A stretch of 64,000 bases of DNA from an uncultured Bacteroidia bacterium (GTDB taxonomy: Bacteria > Bacteroidota > Bacteroidia > Bacteroidales > Prolixibacteraceae): contig CAIUAN010000034.1 in the NCBI GenBank assembly GCA_903897145.1, positions 42,582 through 106,581 on the forward strand, written 5' to 3'. This document shows positions 8,963 to 19,161 of the stretch, piece by piece (positions within the stretch are counted from its first letter, which is position 1; each line of letters begins with the position of its first letter). The notes below the pieces were generated by a model. It saw only the letters and a list, made by a program, of their open reading frames with translations, did no database searches and was not told the DNA's origin. A program made the position numbers and the translations under genes.

Positions 8963-11479
8963 ATGTCTGATTCAGAGAGAATTATACAGATAAACATTGA
9001 AGAGCAGATGAAAACTGCCTACATCGATTATTCGATGTCGGTGATTGTATCAAGAGCACTTCCGGATGTCCGTGATGGACTTAAACCTGTGCATCGCAGG
9101 GTTTTATATGGTATGAGTGAGTTAGGCAGTGCGTCTAATAGACCCTATAAAAAATCGGCAAGAATAGTGGGAGAGGTGCTTGGTAAGTTTCATCCCCATG
9201 GTGATTCTTCGGTTTACTTTGCAATGGTTCGTATGGCCCAAGAGTGGTCCTTGCGTTATCCATTAATTGATGGCCAGGGTAACTTTGGTTCTGTCGATGG
9301 AGATAGTCCCGCTGCCATGCGTTATACCGAAGCACGTTTAAAAAAATTAGCAGAGGAAGCACTTGCAGATTTAGATAAGAACACGGTTGATTTTCGTCCG
9401 AACTTTGACGAAACACTTCAGGAACCGACTGTCTTGCCAACGAAATTTCCAAATCTATTAGTAAACGGAACTTCTGGTATTGCAGTTGGTATGGCAACAA
9501 ATATGCCACCTCATAATCTGTCAGATACGATCGATGCAATTGTCGCCTATATTGCAGATAACAACATCGAGATTAGTCAATTAATTGACATTGTAAAGGC
9601 TCCAGATTTTCCTACAGGTGGAATAATCTATGGCTATGCAGGTGTTAAAGAGGCCTTTGAGACAGGGAGAGGACGGATCGTTGTTCGTGGCAAGGCGGAG
9701 ATCGAGTCGGTAGAGAGCGGGCGTGAGAAGCTTGTAATCACGGAGATTCCTTATATGGTTAATAAGGCCGAATTGATTATCAAAATTGCCGATTTGGTCA
9801 ACGAGAAGAAGATCGAAGGTATTTCAAATATTAATGATGAATCAGATCGTACTGGAATGCGCATCGTGGTCGATATTAAACGCGATGAGATGGCCAGTGT
9901 GGTTCTGAATAAATTATACAAGTTTACGCAGCTACAGACTGCCTTTAACGTGAATAATATTGCGTTAGTCAAGGGGCGTCCGCAGATGCTTAATCTTAAA
10001 GACCTGATTCACTATTTTGTGGAGCATCGTCATGAAGTGGTTATTCGTCGCACACAATATGATTTAGAGCAGGCTGAGAAAAAAGCACATATCTTAAGAG
10101 GACTTATCATCGCAATCGATAATTTAGATGCAGTTATTAACCTTATTCGTAGTGCGAAAACACCAGATGAAGCTCGTGATGGCTTGATTTCTAATTTCGA
10201 ATTGGATGAGATTCAAGCAAAAGCAATTTTGGAACTTCGTTTGCAGAGACTTACGGGTCTAGAACGCGACAAGATTCATGCAGAATATGAAGAACTTCGT
10301 AAACACATCGAATACTTAAAAGAAATTTTAGCTGATGAGTCTATTCGAATGGGCATTATTAAAGATGAGCTAATCGAGATAAAATCTCAATATGGTGATT
10401 CTCGCCGAACGGAAATTGTTTATGCTTCTGAAGAGTTTAATCCAGAAGATTTCTATGCGGATGAAGAGATGGTGATTACAATTTCCCATTTAGGATATAT
10501 TAAACGGACGCCATTAAGTGAATTCAGAACACAGGCTAGGGGAGGAACAGGTTCTAAAGGATCGAGCACGCGTGAGGAGGATTTCTTAGAGCATATGTTT
10601 ATTGCAACCATGCACAACACGTTGTTGCTGTTTACTGAAAAAGGGAAGTGCTTCTGGCTCAAGGTATACGAGATCCCTGAAGGTACGAAAGCTTCTAAAG
10701 GTAGAGCCATTCAAAACCTACTCGGCATAGAGGCTGATGACCAGGTTCGTGCCTATATCAATGTAACTTCTTTAAAAGACGAAGAGTATATCAACAATAA
10801 CTATATCATTCTTTGTACCAAGAAGGGTGTAATCAAGAAAACACCTCTTGAGGCTTATTCACGTCCGCGCCAGAATGGTGTTAACGCAATCACAATACGT
10901 GAAAATGACCAATTGATTGAAGCTCGCTTAACAAATGGTAACAATGAAATATTGTTGGCTATAAAATCAGGTAAAGCGATTCGTTTCCATGAGAAACATG
11001 CTAGAGCTATTGGTCGTACTGCATCTGGAGTTAGAGGAATAAGTCTGGCCAATGAGCAAGATGAATTAGTTGGTATGATTTGTGTTGAGAATGACCTAGA
11101 AGATGTATTGGTAGTCTCTGCACACGGTTATGGTAAACGTTCAAAAATCGAAGACTATCGAATCACAAACCGAGGTGGCAAAGGGGTGAAAACCATTAAT
11201 GTAACCGAGAAAACTGGTTCTTTAGTTGCCATTAAAAATGTAACCGACAAAGACGATTTGATGATCATCACACAAGCTGGAGTGACAATTCGACTTCCGA
11301 TTTCAAAAATTAGAATGACCGGTCGAGCTGCACAAGGCGTTAAGCTAATCAACCTTAGAGATGACGATTCAATTGCATCAGTCGCTAGGGTAGAGGTAGA
11401 AGAGGGTGAGGAGCTGGATTCTGAAGAAGCTGAATTACCAGAATCGGAAGAAGAGACACCTGAAGTTGAGTTAGATTAA
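8963..11479 (+). CDS. gyrA: DNA gyrase subunit A
   Basis: 838 residues. It is the breakage-reunion subunit of gyrase, which introduces negative supercoils with GyrB. The winged-helix/tower region contains the catalytic tyrosine in AMRYTEARL (Tyr121). The quinolone-determining region reads [10 protein letters not shown], with Ser82 at the E. coli Ser83 position and Phe86 at the E. coli Asp87 position. The C-terminal beta-pinwheel carries the GyrA box [10 protein letters not shown], a QRRGGKG-like motif typical of gyrase (about residues 530-540), and repeated blades. An acidic tail ([19 protein letters not shown]) ends the protein. gyrB is not adjacent. Confidence 0.97.
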   Translation: MSDSERIIQINIEEQMKTAYIDYSMSVIVSRALPDVRDGLKPVHRRVLYGMSELGSASNRPYKKSARIVGEVLGKFHPHGDSSVYFAMVRMAQEWSLRYPLIDGQGNFGSVDGDSPAAMRYTEARLKKLAEEALADLDKNTVDFRPNFDETLQEPTVLPTKFPNLLVNGTSGIAVGMATNMPPHNLSDTIDAIVAYIADNNIEISQLIDIVKAPDFPTGGIIYGYAGVKEAFETGRGRIVVRGKAEIESVESGREKLVITEIPYMVNKAELIIKIADLVNEKKIEGISNINDESDRTGMRIVVDIKRDEMASVVLNKLYKFTQLQTAFNVNNIALVKGRPQMLNLKDLIHYFVEHRHEVVIRRTQYDLEQAEKKAHILRGLIIAIDNLDAVINLIRSAKTPDEARDGLISNFELDEIQAKAILELRLQRLTGLERDKIHAEYEELRKHIEYLKEILADESIRMGIIKDELIEIKSQYGDSRRTEIVYASEEFNPEDFYADEEMVITISHLGYIKRTPLSEFRTQARGGTGSKGSSTREEDFLEHMFIATMHNTLLLFTEKGKCFWLKVYEIPEGTKASKGRAIQNLLGIEADDQVRAYINVTSLKDEEYINNNYIILCTKKGVIKKTPLEAYSRPRQNGVNAITIRENDQLIEARLTNGNNEILLAIKSGKAIRFHEKHARAIGRTASGVRGISLANEQDELVGMICVENDLEDVLVVSAHGYGKRSKIEDYRITNRGGKGVKTINVTEKTGSLVAIKNVTDKDDLMIITQAGVTIRLPISKIRMTGRAAQGVKLINLRDDDSIASVARVEVEEGEELDSEEAELPESEEETPEVELD

Positions 11480-11559
11480 GGTTTGCTTATTCAATAATAT
11501 TAAAAATTTTAATTTTTAGTTTGATATTTTAGAATTAACTGTTAACGCAAAAACACAAT

Positions 11560-12726
11560 ATGACTAAATTATTTATCACAACAACGCTCGTATTATTTAG
11601 TGTTCTGACTTTTGCTCAGAAAGGAAAAGTTTCAAGTGCATTGTCCTACAAAGAATCTGGAAGGCTTGATAAAGCTTGGGAAACTATTAAAGAAACCTTA
11701 GATCCAGCCAACCCAAAAGCAGAAAAAACAATCAATTGGAATGGAGCTTGGCAAGCGCGCGGAGAGATTATCGAAGCGATCATACTTTCTAAAGATGAGA
11801 AATATAAAAACCTCGTTGCAGAACCAGTAGAGGAAGCCTTCAAATCGTATATGAAAGCGATTGAATTGGATGAAAAAGGTGGTAATCCACTTATTAAGCT
11901 GAAATTAGTCTCTTTTTCAAATGTGCTAATTAATGCTGCAGTAACTGCCTTTCAAGCCAATGCTTTTGACAAGGCAACCGATTATTTTGAAAAGAAATTG
12001 CTAATTGACAAGCTGCCACTTTTCAAAACTGAAAGTACCATTGATACTGCCATCATCTACAATACAGGGTTGTCTGCAATGAATGCAAAACAATATCCGA
12101 AAGCAATCAAGTATTTCACCGAGTGTACCAAGTATGGTTATAACACTGATGCACCATTTTCTCAGATTATTAGCGCTTATCAACTGCTAAAGACCAAAGA
12201 AGACACCGTTGCATCTGTTGAAGTGATGAAACAAGGATTGGCGAAATACCCAAGTGCTCAAAGCATTAACGTACAACTAATTAACTATTATATTCTGACT
12301 CATCGTGATAGTGTAGCGATGCAATACCTCGATAAAGCCATCGCAAAAGAGAAAGATAACGTATCATTCTATTTAGCGAAAGGTGTAGCCCTAGACAGGT
12401 TAAAACGTACCGACGAGGCTATTGAAGTTTACAAACAAGCGATTGCGGTAAAACCCGAATCAGCAGATGCTTATTATAACATCGGTGTTATATATTTCAA
12501 TCGCGGAGTCAAACAATTTGACATCGCCAATAGTGTCCCAACTTCAGACCTAGTGCGTTACGATGCAGAAAAGAAAAAAGCAGATGAACTTTTTGCAAGT
12601 TCTGTGCCATACCTTGAAAATGCAGTCAAATACAATCCTACCGACACCTACATTGCTGACCAGCTTAAAGGGTTATATTACCGACTAAAGATGATGGATA
12701 AATACAATGCTTTAAATAAGAAGTAA
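11560..12726 (+). CDS. Exported tetratricopeptide-repeat protein
   Basis: 388 residues. A signal peptide (FITTTLVLFSVLTFA, cleaved before Q) is followed by TPR-like helical pairs, clearest at about residues 165-200 and 260-310 (DNVSFYLAKGVALDRLKR, DEAIEVYKQAIAVKPES, ADAYYNIGVIYFNRG). It is most likely a periplasmic protein-protein interaction scaffold. It lies 80 bp downstream of gyrA but has its own terminator, and its partners are not identifiable. No enzymatic domain is seen. Confidence 0.8.
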   Translation: MTKLFITTTLVLFSVLTFAQKGKVSSALSYKESGRLDKAWETIKETLDPANPKAEKTINWNGAWQARGEIIEAIILSKDEKYKNLVAEPVEEAFKSYMKAIELDEKGGNPLIKLKLVSFSNVLINAAVTAFQANAFDKATDYFEKKLLIDKLPLFKTESTIDTAIIYNTGLSAMNAKQYPKAIKYFTECTKYGYNTDAPFSQIISAYQLLKTKEDTVASVEVMKQGLAKYPSAQSINVQLINYYILTHRDSVAMQYLDKAIAKEKDNVSFYLAKGVALDRLKRTDEAIEVYKQAIAVKPESADAYYNIGVIYFNRGVKQFDIANSVPTSDLVRYDAEKKKADELFASSVPYLENAVKYNPTDTYIADQLKGLYYRLKMMDKYNALNKK

Positions 12727-12730
12727 AAAT

Positions 12731-12758
12731 AGAGAGGGTTAATTTCCCTCTTTATTTT
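12731..12758 (+). terminator. Terminator after the TPR gene
   Basis: AGAGGG / CCCTCT stem followed by TTTATTTT, immediately after the stop codon. Confidence 0.7.
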
Positions 12759-12916
12759 AATGTATCATATTTAACATAATATTAATTATAAGACAGAATT
12801 TGCAAACAGAAAAATAGGGGTATAAATAGCCATGAGAAACGATAAAAATAACCAATTAGATCACGAATTTAAACAATTATAGTAATTTAGGCGTTACGTA
12901 TTCAAAAAGACTAAAT

Positions 12917-13423
12917 ATGAACTATCTCTATTTAATACTAGTGGTAATTGGCTTAAATCTAAATACACAAGTTATGTCGCAAGATAAATCAGGCTCACAA
13001 GAGTTAAAAATCAAACAAGTGGCACCCAAGGTGGTAAAAACTGCTGATGAGTGGAAATCCATACTAACTCCGCTAGAATACGAGGTTACGCGGAATAAAG
13101 GGACCGAGAGGCCATTTACAGGACAATATTTCGACTTCTATGAGAAAGGTAACTATATGTGCTCAAATTGCAGTGCATTTCTATTTGATTCTGATTCGAA
13201 ATTTAAATCTGGATGTGGTTGGCCTAGTTTTAGTGCCGTAGCCGATACTAAGTCTATCAACGTCATTGTTGACAAGAGTCATGGAATGTTTCGGACAGAA
13301 ATTACGTGTTCCAATTGCGATGCTCATTTAGGTCACGTATTTAACGACGGTCCACCGCCAACAGGATTACGCTACTGTATCAATTCGGTATCTATCAAAT
13401 TTGTAGCTGCTACCAAAAAATAA
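12917..13423 (+). CDS. msrB: Peptide-methionine (R)-S-oxide reductase, exported form
   Basis: 168 residues. It reduces the R-sulfoxide of methionine in oxidised proteins. The zinc site is formed by two CxxC pairs, Cys82/Cys85 (CSNC) and Cys131/Cys134 (CSNC). The catalytic cysteine is Cys154 in [11 protein letters not shown]. The motif GCGWPSFS and the stretch [14 protein letters not shown] are diagnostic. An N-terminal hydrophobic segment of about 20 residues ([20 protein letters not shown]) suggests export, so it probably repairs cell-envelope proteins. The MsrA partner is not fused and not adjacent. Confidence 0.93.
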   Translation: MNYLYLILVVIGLNLNTQVMSQDKSGSQELKIKQVAPKVVKTADEWKSILTPLEYEVTRNKGTERPFTGQYFDFYEKGNYMCSNCSAFLFDSDSKFKSGCGWPSFSAVADTKSINVIVDKSHGMFRTEITCSNCDAHLGHVFNDGPPPTGLRYCINSVSIKFVAATKK

Positions 13424-13452
13424 AAGACTGAAATTTCAGTCTTTTATTTTTT
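13415..13452. terminator. Bidirectional terminator between msrB and mgsA
   Basis: A near-perfect palindrome with core AAAAGACTGAAA / TTTCAGTCTTTT and A/T tails on both sides, placed between two convergent genes. Confidence 0.88.
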
Positions 13453-13925
13453 TATTCAATTGTGCGAGTGATATATACGCTGTAATCTTTTAAGATTGGC
13501 TTATAATCTAGGTGAAATAAGGGTGACGAGATTATAAAATCAGCCGTCGATCGATTTGAAGCTGTAGGTATATTGTACAAAACAGCAATTCTTAGCAGTG
13601 CTTTTACATCAACATCATGTGGTTGTGGTTGCATCGGATCCCATAAAAATATAAGTAAATTAACATTTCCTTCGCAGATCATGGCGCCTAACTGTTGATC
13701 CCCCCCAAGTGGTCCAGATTTTAATTTAATCACCTTTGGTGGCATTTCGTCGTGCTCCTTGCATTTCAGACTGATGGTATCTTCGACCATTTTACCAGTA
13801 GTACCAGTACATACAATGCTATGTTGAGCTAATTCTTTCCAATTGTATCCAACCCATTCAGCCATATCTTTCTTACGGTTATCGTGGGCCACGATAGCAA
13901 TTGTTTTCTTTACTTTCATTCTCAT
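13452..13925 (-). CDS. mgsA: Methylglyoxal synthase
   Basis: 157 residues. It converts dihydroxyacetone phosphate to methylglyoxal and phosphate, a bypass that relieves sugar-phosphate stress. Typical signatures are IAIVAHDNRKKDM, the phosphate-binding stretch STGTTG-like CTGTTGKM, LKSGPLGGDQQLGAMI with the catalytic Asp76, and LWDPMQPQPHDVDVKALLR. The start may be Met1 or Met3 (MKVKK). It is convergent with msrB and shares its terminator. Confidence 0.95.
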   Translation of the reverse strand: MRMKVKKTIAIVAHDNRKKDMAEWVGYNWKELAQHSIVCTGTTGKMVEDTISLKCKEHDEMPPKVIKLKSGPLGGDQQLGAMICEGNVNLLIFLWDPMQPQPHDVDVKALLRIAVLYNIPTASNRSTADFIISSPLFHLDYKPILKDYSVYITRTIE

Positions 13926-14003
13926 TTTTTAAAATTTATTAGACAAAGGTAGAACAATACATGTATTATTTGTCTACTATGATGATTATCAAATTATTAA
14001 TAT

Positions 14004-14112
14004 TTCAGAAAAAAAATGCCACCAAGGCTCCAAGGCACCAAGAACGATTCAGAAAAAAAATGCCACCAAGGCTCCTAGACTCCAAGAAAAGCAAATTAGT
14101 GCCTTAGTGGCA
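14004..14112. repeat. Direct and inverted intergenic repeats (CCAAGG/CCTTAG type)
   Basis: A 28-bp unit, containing TGCCACCAAGGCTCC, occurs exactly twice at 14004-14031 and 14048-14075. A partial inverted copy, TTAGTGCCTTAGTGGCA, follows at 14096-14112, so the stretch can fold into a hairpin on transcription. It lies immediately beyond the glucosaminidase stop codon and could act as an mRNA 3' structure. Similar words (gccaccaaggc...) recur widely in Bacteroidota intergenic DNA, from general knowledge. Confidence 0.7.
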
Positions 14113-14119
14113 ACTCTTT

Positions 14120-14989
14120 CTAATACTTCATTAAGAAAGATCTCAACGAAAAATGCTCTTTGAATTTAGGGTCAATGGAGATAACATCGTACTTTTCAAG
14201 GTTATTGCTTGCTATTATTGACCGAGCCATAACCGAATATTGGTCCGTATCTTCGTGGTAGCTATTCAGGTATCTGATCAGCTGAGAGGAGGAACCTCCC
14301 TCCCACCTTTTTTGTCTGAATTTTTTGTACGATGAGACAGTTGAGATAAACTGAAAATAGTGTTCAATAGACTCAATTACAGATCCATAGGTTCTCAGAT
14401 ATCGGTCGTCATCGCCTTCATTAAAGCGGATAAGAGCGCGCGATTCATCGTTTGAGAAGGACATAATACCAAAGATATTATTACCATGTCGAAATATACT
14501 GGAGGTTCCCCAGCCCGATTCAAGAATTGCCTGAGCCAAAGCTAGACTGACTGGATGTGGATAGATTCTTTTCCTTAATTCACTAATAGAGTCAGTCTTG
14601 TATTTTGTCTTTACCTCAGACAAGAAAGTAGAATCAAACTTAGATACCGATTTATGTTGATTTATTCGATTTTCAATAAACTCAACATGATGCAAGTCAT
14701 CCAGTAGCTTATCTCGGGTAAGGACGATGGCTGGAAGGATATGCATGATAAAGAGATCTTTTCTCTTTTCACCATCCACAGCGCGGAAGTCGATAGCACC
14801 TTTGTAGTCAATTGGAATGATCGTCGACCCTTTTTGACTGACAATAGAATCAGGTGAAGTAAGTTGGATCGTTCGAACTTTAACGATCCTAGACCAATAG
14901 CTAGAAAAGTAAATGTCTACCTTAACACCGAAGTATAAGGCAAATATGAAAAGTGAAAAATAGAGTACTTGACGAAAGATTTTAAGCAT
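14120..14989 (-). CDS. Bax/FlgJ-like glucosaminidase domain protein
   Basis: 289 residues. An N-terminal membrane anchor or uncleaved signal (YFSLFIFALYFGV) precedes a glucosaminidase domain from about residue 70. The signatures are LALAQAILESGWGTSSIFRHG, with the candidate catalytic Glu, then NNIFGI and YGSVIESIEHYFQF. The domain cleaves beta-1,4 links next to GlcNAc in peptidoglycan; E. coli Bax is the closest named type. The protein is expected in the periplasm, anchored in the inner membrane, taking part in cell-wall turnover. It is a single gene with repeats on its 3' side. Confidence 0.85.
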   Translation of the reverse strand: MLKIFRQVLYFSLFIFALYFGVKVDIYFSSYWSRIVKVRTIQLTSPDSIVSQKGSTIIPIDYKGAIDFRAVDGEKRKDLFIMHILPAIVLTRDKLLDDLHHVEFIENRINQHKSVSKFDSTFLSEVKTKYKTDSISELRKRIYPHPVSLALAQAILESGWGTSSIFRHGNNIFGIMSFSNDESRALIRFNEGDDDRYLRTYGSVIESIEHYFQFISTVSSYKKFRQKRWEGGSSSQLIRYLNSYHEDTDQYSVMARSIIASNNLEKYDVISIDPKFKEHFSLRSFLMKY

Positions 14990-15064
14990 AAAAACACATG
15001 GTTAAAATGCTACCTATTTGCTAAAATAATCAGCCTTTAAATCCCAATAAATAATTTTCCAGTC

Positions 15065-15574
15065 TTACTTCTTAAACTCTTTTTTCAGAAGTTCAACCCA
15101 CTGTTCAATTCTTTTAGTCGATAGTCTAGCTTGGTTCTCTTGATCTAAAGGAAGACCTATAAATTCTCCATCTCTGACAGCTTTTGAATGTTCAAAGGTA
15201 TATCCTTCCAAAGGGAAGTTACCGATAATCGTTGCTCCTTTGTTTTCGAAAAAAGTGGCCATAATCCCTATCGCATCGCAGAAATTCTCTGCGTAACCCA
15301 CTTGATCGCCTAGACCAAAAATGGCAATTTTTTTAGTTGCAAAATTCTCATCTTCCAAAGCTGGAAGAATTTCGTCCCAATAATTTGGCAATTCACCATC
15401 AAACCAGGTAGGTACGCCAAAAATCATTCGATCGTATTGTAAAAAATTTTCGTGATGCACCTCATCAACATTCACTGACTCAACATCAACATCCGAAAAT
15501 GCATTCAGAACTAGTCCGGCAACCTTCGCGGTTTTTTTTGATTTAAAGCTATAAAAAAGGCCTATTTTTCCCAT
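15065..15574 (-). CDS. Flavodoxin-like protein with altered phosphate loop
   Basis: About 170 residues when started at the ATG at 15574 (MGKIGLFYS); a longer form would begin at 15622 but adds 16 unconserved basic residues. FMN-contact stretches are visible: PTWFDGELPNYWDE (50s loop) and FGLGDQVGYAENFCDA (90s loop). The long-chain insertion is present. The usual phosphate-binding loop GxxTGNT is replaced by SFKSKKTAKVA, without the expected glycine. Flavodoxins carry one electron between redox enzymes. It lies downstream of the E1 gene. Confidence 0.82.
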   Translation of the reverse strand: MGKIGLFYSFKSKKTAKVAGLVLNAFSDVDVESVNVDEVHHENFLQYDRMIFGVPTWFDGELPNYWDEILPALEDENFATKKIAIFGLGDQVGYAENFCDAIGIMATFFENKGATIIGNFPLEGYTFEHSKAVRDGEFIGLPLDQENQARLSTKRIEQWVELLKKEFKK

Positions 15575-15661
15575 TCGATACTTCTTTTTATATTGGCGGA
15601 TGAGCTTATTGGGCCCATCCAATTTAATTTGACGAATATAATAACTAAATAGTTTATACCA

Positions 15662-17728
15662 CTAGTAGTTTAATAAATCCTTAACTGCTTCGTAGATCTT
15701 CTGTTCGTTGATCAAGATAGCCGCTTCTAGGATTCTGCTAAAGCCGACAGGTGTATTTTCTGAACCGACACGACGAACTGGAGCATCAAGGTATTCAAAG
15801 GCTTCTTCGCCAATAATTCCGGCTAATTCACCCCCAAAACCTCCGAAGATCTTATCTTCATGTACAATTAATACACGACCAGTCTTTTTAACGGTATTTA
15901 ATATTGCCTCTTTATCTAATGGAATCAGAGACCGAAGATCCATTACTTCAATGTTGATCCCTTCACTAGCTAATCTCTCAGCAGCTTTTAGCGACAGATG
16001 CGTGGTATTTCCATAGGTAATTAAACTAAGGTCAGTTCCTTCGCGGCGAATACGAGCTTTTCCAAAAGGAACTTCAAAGTCATCTGGAACCGGAGTAGCG
16101 GCCACAGGTGAGTTGTAAAGAGCTTTAGGCTCTAAATACAATGTTGGGCCCTGAGAACGTAAAGCTGTCCGTAATAATCCTGCAGCATCATCTGCAAAAG
16201 ATGGATAAACAATACGAATACCTGGGAATGTTGCTAAGGTACCTTCGGTCGTTTGAGAGTGGTATAATCCGCCTCCGATATAACCTCCTGATGCCAAGCG
16301 AATGGTTACATTTGGACTGAATTTTCCATTTGTTCTCCAATATTCGTGAGTCATCTCTACATATTGTTCCATAGCTGGCCAGAAATAATCGGCAAATTCA
16401 GCTCCTTCAACAACAATTCTAATTTTATCGCTGTAGCGTGACATACCATTCGCTGTACCTGTTATAAAATCTTCTGCAATGGGTCCGTTAAAGACTCTGG
16501 CTGGACCAAACTCTTGTTGCAATCCCTTAGAGACATTGAAGATTCCCCCTTTTTCTTTATTCGCAATATCCTGACCCCATATAAATGTATCTGGATTTAA
16601 GCGAAATTCTGCTTTAAGAGTCTCATTAATTCCCTCGATTAACTTTTTCTTCTCTCCCTGGAAATCATGAAGACCTTCTGGATATTTTGAGGCTGGATAG
16701 GCATCTGGTATAACAAAGTCGTGTATCGAAGCTGGATCAGGATCCGGAGAAGCCAAAGCAATCCGATGAGCTACCTGAACAACTTCTTTCGCTTGTGCCT
16801 CAATTGCATCGATTTCTTCCTGCGTTAGGCGCTCGTAACGAATTAACATTCGCTTGAACTTCAAGAGTGGATCAGAAGCCGCCACATAACCTAATTCAGC
16901 TTCATTTCGGTAAAGATCGTGTCTATCAGAATTTGAATGCGAATGGATTCGGATACAGTTTGCTTGAACGATACATGGCTGTTGATTGGCTACAGACCAC
17001 TTTTTAGCCTCTACCATGGCGTTCATAGAATCGAAAACATCTTTTCCATTGCAGTGAATGATACGAAGATTTTTAAATCCAGTAAAGTTATTAGCCACTT
17101 TCCGGTTGGCAGTCTGATCTTTCTTTGGAACAGAAATTCCGTACCCATTGTCTTGAAAGACAAATATCACTGGAAGTTCTTCGGTAGAAGCACCATTGAT
17201 CGCTTCGTAAACATACCCTTCAGATACAGAAGACTCTCCTTGTGAACTAATTGAAACACCCTTGCTTTTATAATATTTCATTGCTCTTGCAACCCCAACT
17301 GCATGTAGTGTATGGTTACCAGTAGCTGAAGATACATTGTGGATGTTCCATTCCGGTTTACCGAAATGGTTTGACATATGGCGACCTCCACCGGTAACGT
17401 CGGCAGCTTTGGAGATCCCATTTAAGATAATCTCTTCAGCAGTAAGCCCGGCGGAAATATTGGTTAGCATATCTCTATAATATGGAAATAAATGATCGTG
17501 CTCTTTTTCAAATATCTGTCCAATAGCTAATTGAATTCCATCATGACCAGCATAAGGTGCGTGATACGACCATCCAATAGCTTGTTTCAAGTAGTTGGGT
17601 GCTTTTTCGTCGATGATACGCCCTACGGTCATCAGATGAAGCCATTTTGCAAGCGTTTCTTTATCTGTATTTTTAATCGTAAAGATCCGATGTACAGGCA
17701 AATCGTGATTGTCTTTCATTGTGTGCAT
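15662..17728 (-). CDS. 2-oxoacid dehydrogenase E1, fused alpha and beta subunits
   Basis: 688 residues. It is the thiamine-diphosphate decarboxylase component of a branched-chain or related 2-oxoacid dehydrogenase. The alpha half (about 1-360) shows GGGRHMSNHFG and the ThDP motif SSQGESSVSEGYVYEAIN ... QDNGYGIS. The beta half (about 375-688) shows FGPARVFNGPIAEDFITG, YLEPKALY and VLIVHEDKIFGGFGGELA. Fusion of the two halves is normal in Bacteroidota. It starts 10 bp after the E2 stop codon, so E2 and E1 are co-transcribed. E3 (lipoamide dehydrogenase) is not nearby. The substrate (pyruvate or branched-chain oxoacid) cannot be decided from the sequence. Confidence 0.9.
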   Translation of the reverse strand: MHTMKDNHDLPVHRIFTIKNTDKETLAKWLHLMTVGRIIDEKAPNYLKQAIGWSYHAPYAGHDGIQLAIGQIFEKEHDHLFPYYRDMLTNISAGLTAEEIILNGISKAADVTGGGRHMSNHFGKPEWNIHNVSSATGNHTLHAVGVARAMKYYKSKGVSISSQGESSVSEGYVYEAINGASTEELPVIFVFQDNGYGISVPKKDQTANRKVANNFTGFKNLRIIHCNGKDVFDSMNAMVEAKKWSVANQQPCIVQANCIRIHSHSNSDRHDLYRNEAELGYVAASDPLLKFKRMLIRYERLTQEEIDAIEAQAKEVVQVAHRIALASPDPDPASIHDFVIPDAYPASKYPEGLHDFQGEKKKLIEGINETLKAEFRLNPDTFIWGQDIANKEKGGIFNVSKGLQQEFGPARVFNGPIAEDFITGTANGMSRYSDKIRIVVEGAEFADYFWPAMEQYVEMTHEYWRTNGKFSPNVTIRLASGGYIGGGLYHSQTTEGTLATFPGIRIVYPSFADDAAGLLRTALRSQGPTLYLEPKALYNSPVAATPVPDDFEVPFGKARIRREGTDLSLITYGNTTHLSLKAAERLASEGINIEVMDLRSLIPLDKEAILNTVKKTGRVLIVHEDKIFGGFGGELAGIIGEEAFEYLDAPVRRVGSENTPVGFSRILEAAILINEQKIYEAVKDLLNY

Positions 17729-17738
17729 AATATTCTAA

Positions 17739-19049
17739 TCAAAGAGTTTTGGGTTGTTCGAATTGTTCTAATAAATCAGCTATGCGGCGAAGAAATCTGC
17801 CACCTAACATGCCATCAACGACGCGATGATCGTATGACAACGATAAAAACATTTTATGTCTAACCACAATAGCATCACCAGTTGGTGTTTCCATCACGGC
17901 CGGTTTTTTCTCTATCATGCCCACAGCCAAGATCGCCACTTGCGGTTGATTGATAATTGGGGTTCCGATAAGACCTCCAAATGATCCAAAATTAGTGATT
18001 GTAAAGGTTCCACCTTGAACATCATCTGGATTCAGTTTATTCTCACGACCAGCTTTGCCATAATTGTTGATCTCACGAGCCAATCCAACAAGATTTTTAG
18101 TGTCAGCATCTTTAATTACAGGAACAACTAGATTTCCATCATTGGTTGCTACGGCTATTGCAACGTTAATATGTTTACGAAGAATGATATTATCTTCATC
18201 TACTGAGGCGTTCACTTGACGGAATTCGGTAAGTGCTTTTGCGGTAGCCTCTACAAATAGAGGCATAAAAGTAAGCTTTTGTCCATTGATCTTTTCAAAT
18301 TCGTCTTTAACAGCATTTCTCCAAAGGACAATATTTGTTACATCGGCTTCTACGACTGAGGTGACGTGCGGAGAGACTTGTTTCGACATCACCATATGGT
18401 TTGCAATCAGCTTGCGGATGCGATCCATTTTGAAAATGGTGTCTTCCGCCCCTATTGAAACGGAAACTTTAGGTCTTTCAACCTGACTTCCGGATGAGCT
18501 AATAGACCCGCTTTTTTGTCCACCTTTTTGAGATAAATATTGAACGATGTCGTTTTTTTGTACTCTACCACCTAATCCAGTACCAGTTAGAGCTTCCAAT
18601 TCAGCTAAACTAACACCCTCTTTTGAGGCAATACTTTTCACTAAAGGAGAATAAAATCGAGAGGCACTATTTAAATCCTCTTTAGATGCAGCTTGCACAA
18701 CTGGTGTAGGCTCCGCTTCAACCTTTGCTGGTTTAGCTTTTTCCTTTTTTTCTGAAACTACAGGTGCCTCTTCGACTACTGGTGCGGTTGCAGGAGTTGA
18801 AGCAACCCCACCCATAGAAATAACCATAACAGCCTGTCCAACAGGTATTAAGTCATTATCTGCACACATAATCTCTTTGATAACCCCAGCCACAGGGGAT
18901 GGAATCTCAGAATCCACTTTATCGGTCGCGATTTCGAAAAGTATTTGGTCTTCAATTACTGTATCTCCTAGCTTCACAAACAATTTTGTTATGGTAGCCT
19001 CTTGGATACTCTCTCCCAATTTTGGTATTAGTACATGAAAATCAGACAT
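17739..19049 (-). CDS. Dihydrolipoamide acyltransferase (2-oxoacid dehydrogenase E2)
   Basis: 436 residues with one lipoyl domain (about 1-80, lipoyl-lysine in FEIATDKVDSEIPSP). An Ala/Pro/Glu-rich linker follows, then a peripheral subunit-binding domain (about 130-172, YSPLVKSIASKEGVSLAEL ... GLGGRVQKNDI). The acyltransferase domain contains the catalytic motif SYDHRVVDGMLGG near the C-terminus. The enzyme moves the acyl group from E1 to CoA. It is the first gene of an E2-E1 pair on the minus strand and forms the core of that complex. Confidence 0.93.
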   Translation of the reverse strand: MSDFHVLIPKLGESIQEATITKLFVKLGDTVIEDQILFEIATDKVDSEIPSPVAGVIKEIMCADNDLIPVGQAVMVISMGGVASTPATAPVVEEAPVVSEKKEKAKPAKVEAEPTPVVQAASKEDLNSASRFYSPLVKSIASKEGVSLAELEALTGTGLGGRVQKNDIVQYLSQKGGQKSGSISSSGSQVERPKVSVSIGAEDTIFKMDRIRKLIANHMVMSKQVSPHVTSVVEADVTNIVLWRNAVKDEFEKINGQKLTFMPLFVEATAKALTEFRQVNASVDEDNIILRKHINVAIAVATNDGNLVVPVIKDADTKNLVGLAREINNYGKAGRENKLNPDDVQGGTFTITNFGSFGGLIGTPIINQPQVAILAVGMIEKKPAVMETPTGDAIVVRHKMFLSLSYDHRVVDGMLGGRFLRRIADLLEQFEQPKTL

Positions 19050-19161
19050 TGTTTCTTATTTACATTTTAATTAGTACTTATAAAAAAACGAAATCTTTTT
19101 GGTTTACTCGATATGCAATCAACAAAAAGATAATCTTTAGTTTAAAATAGATATTAAATCA

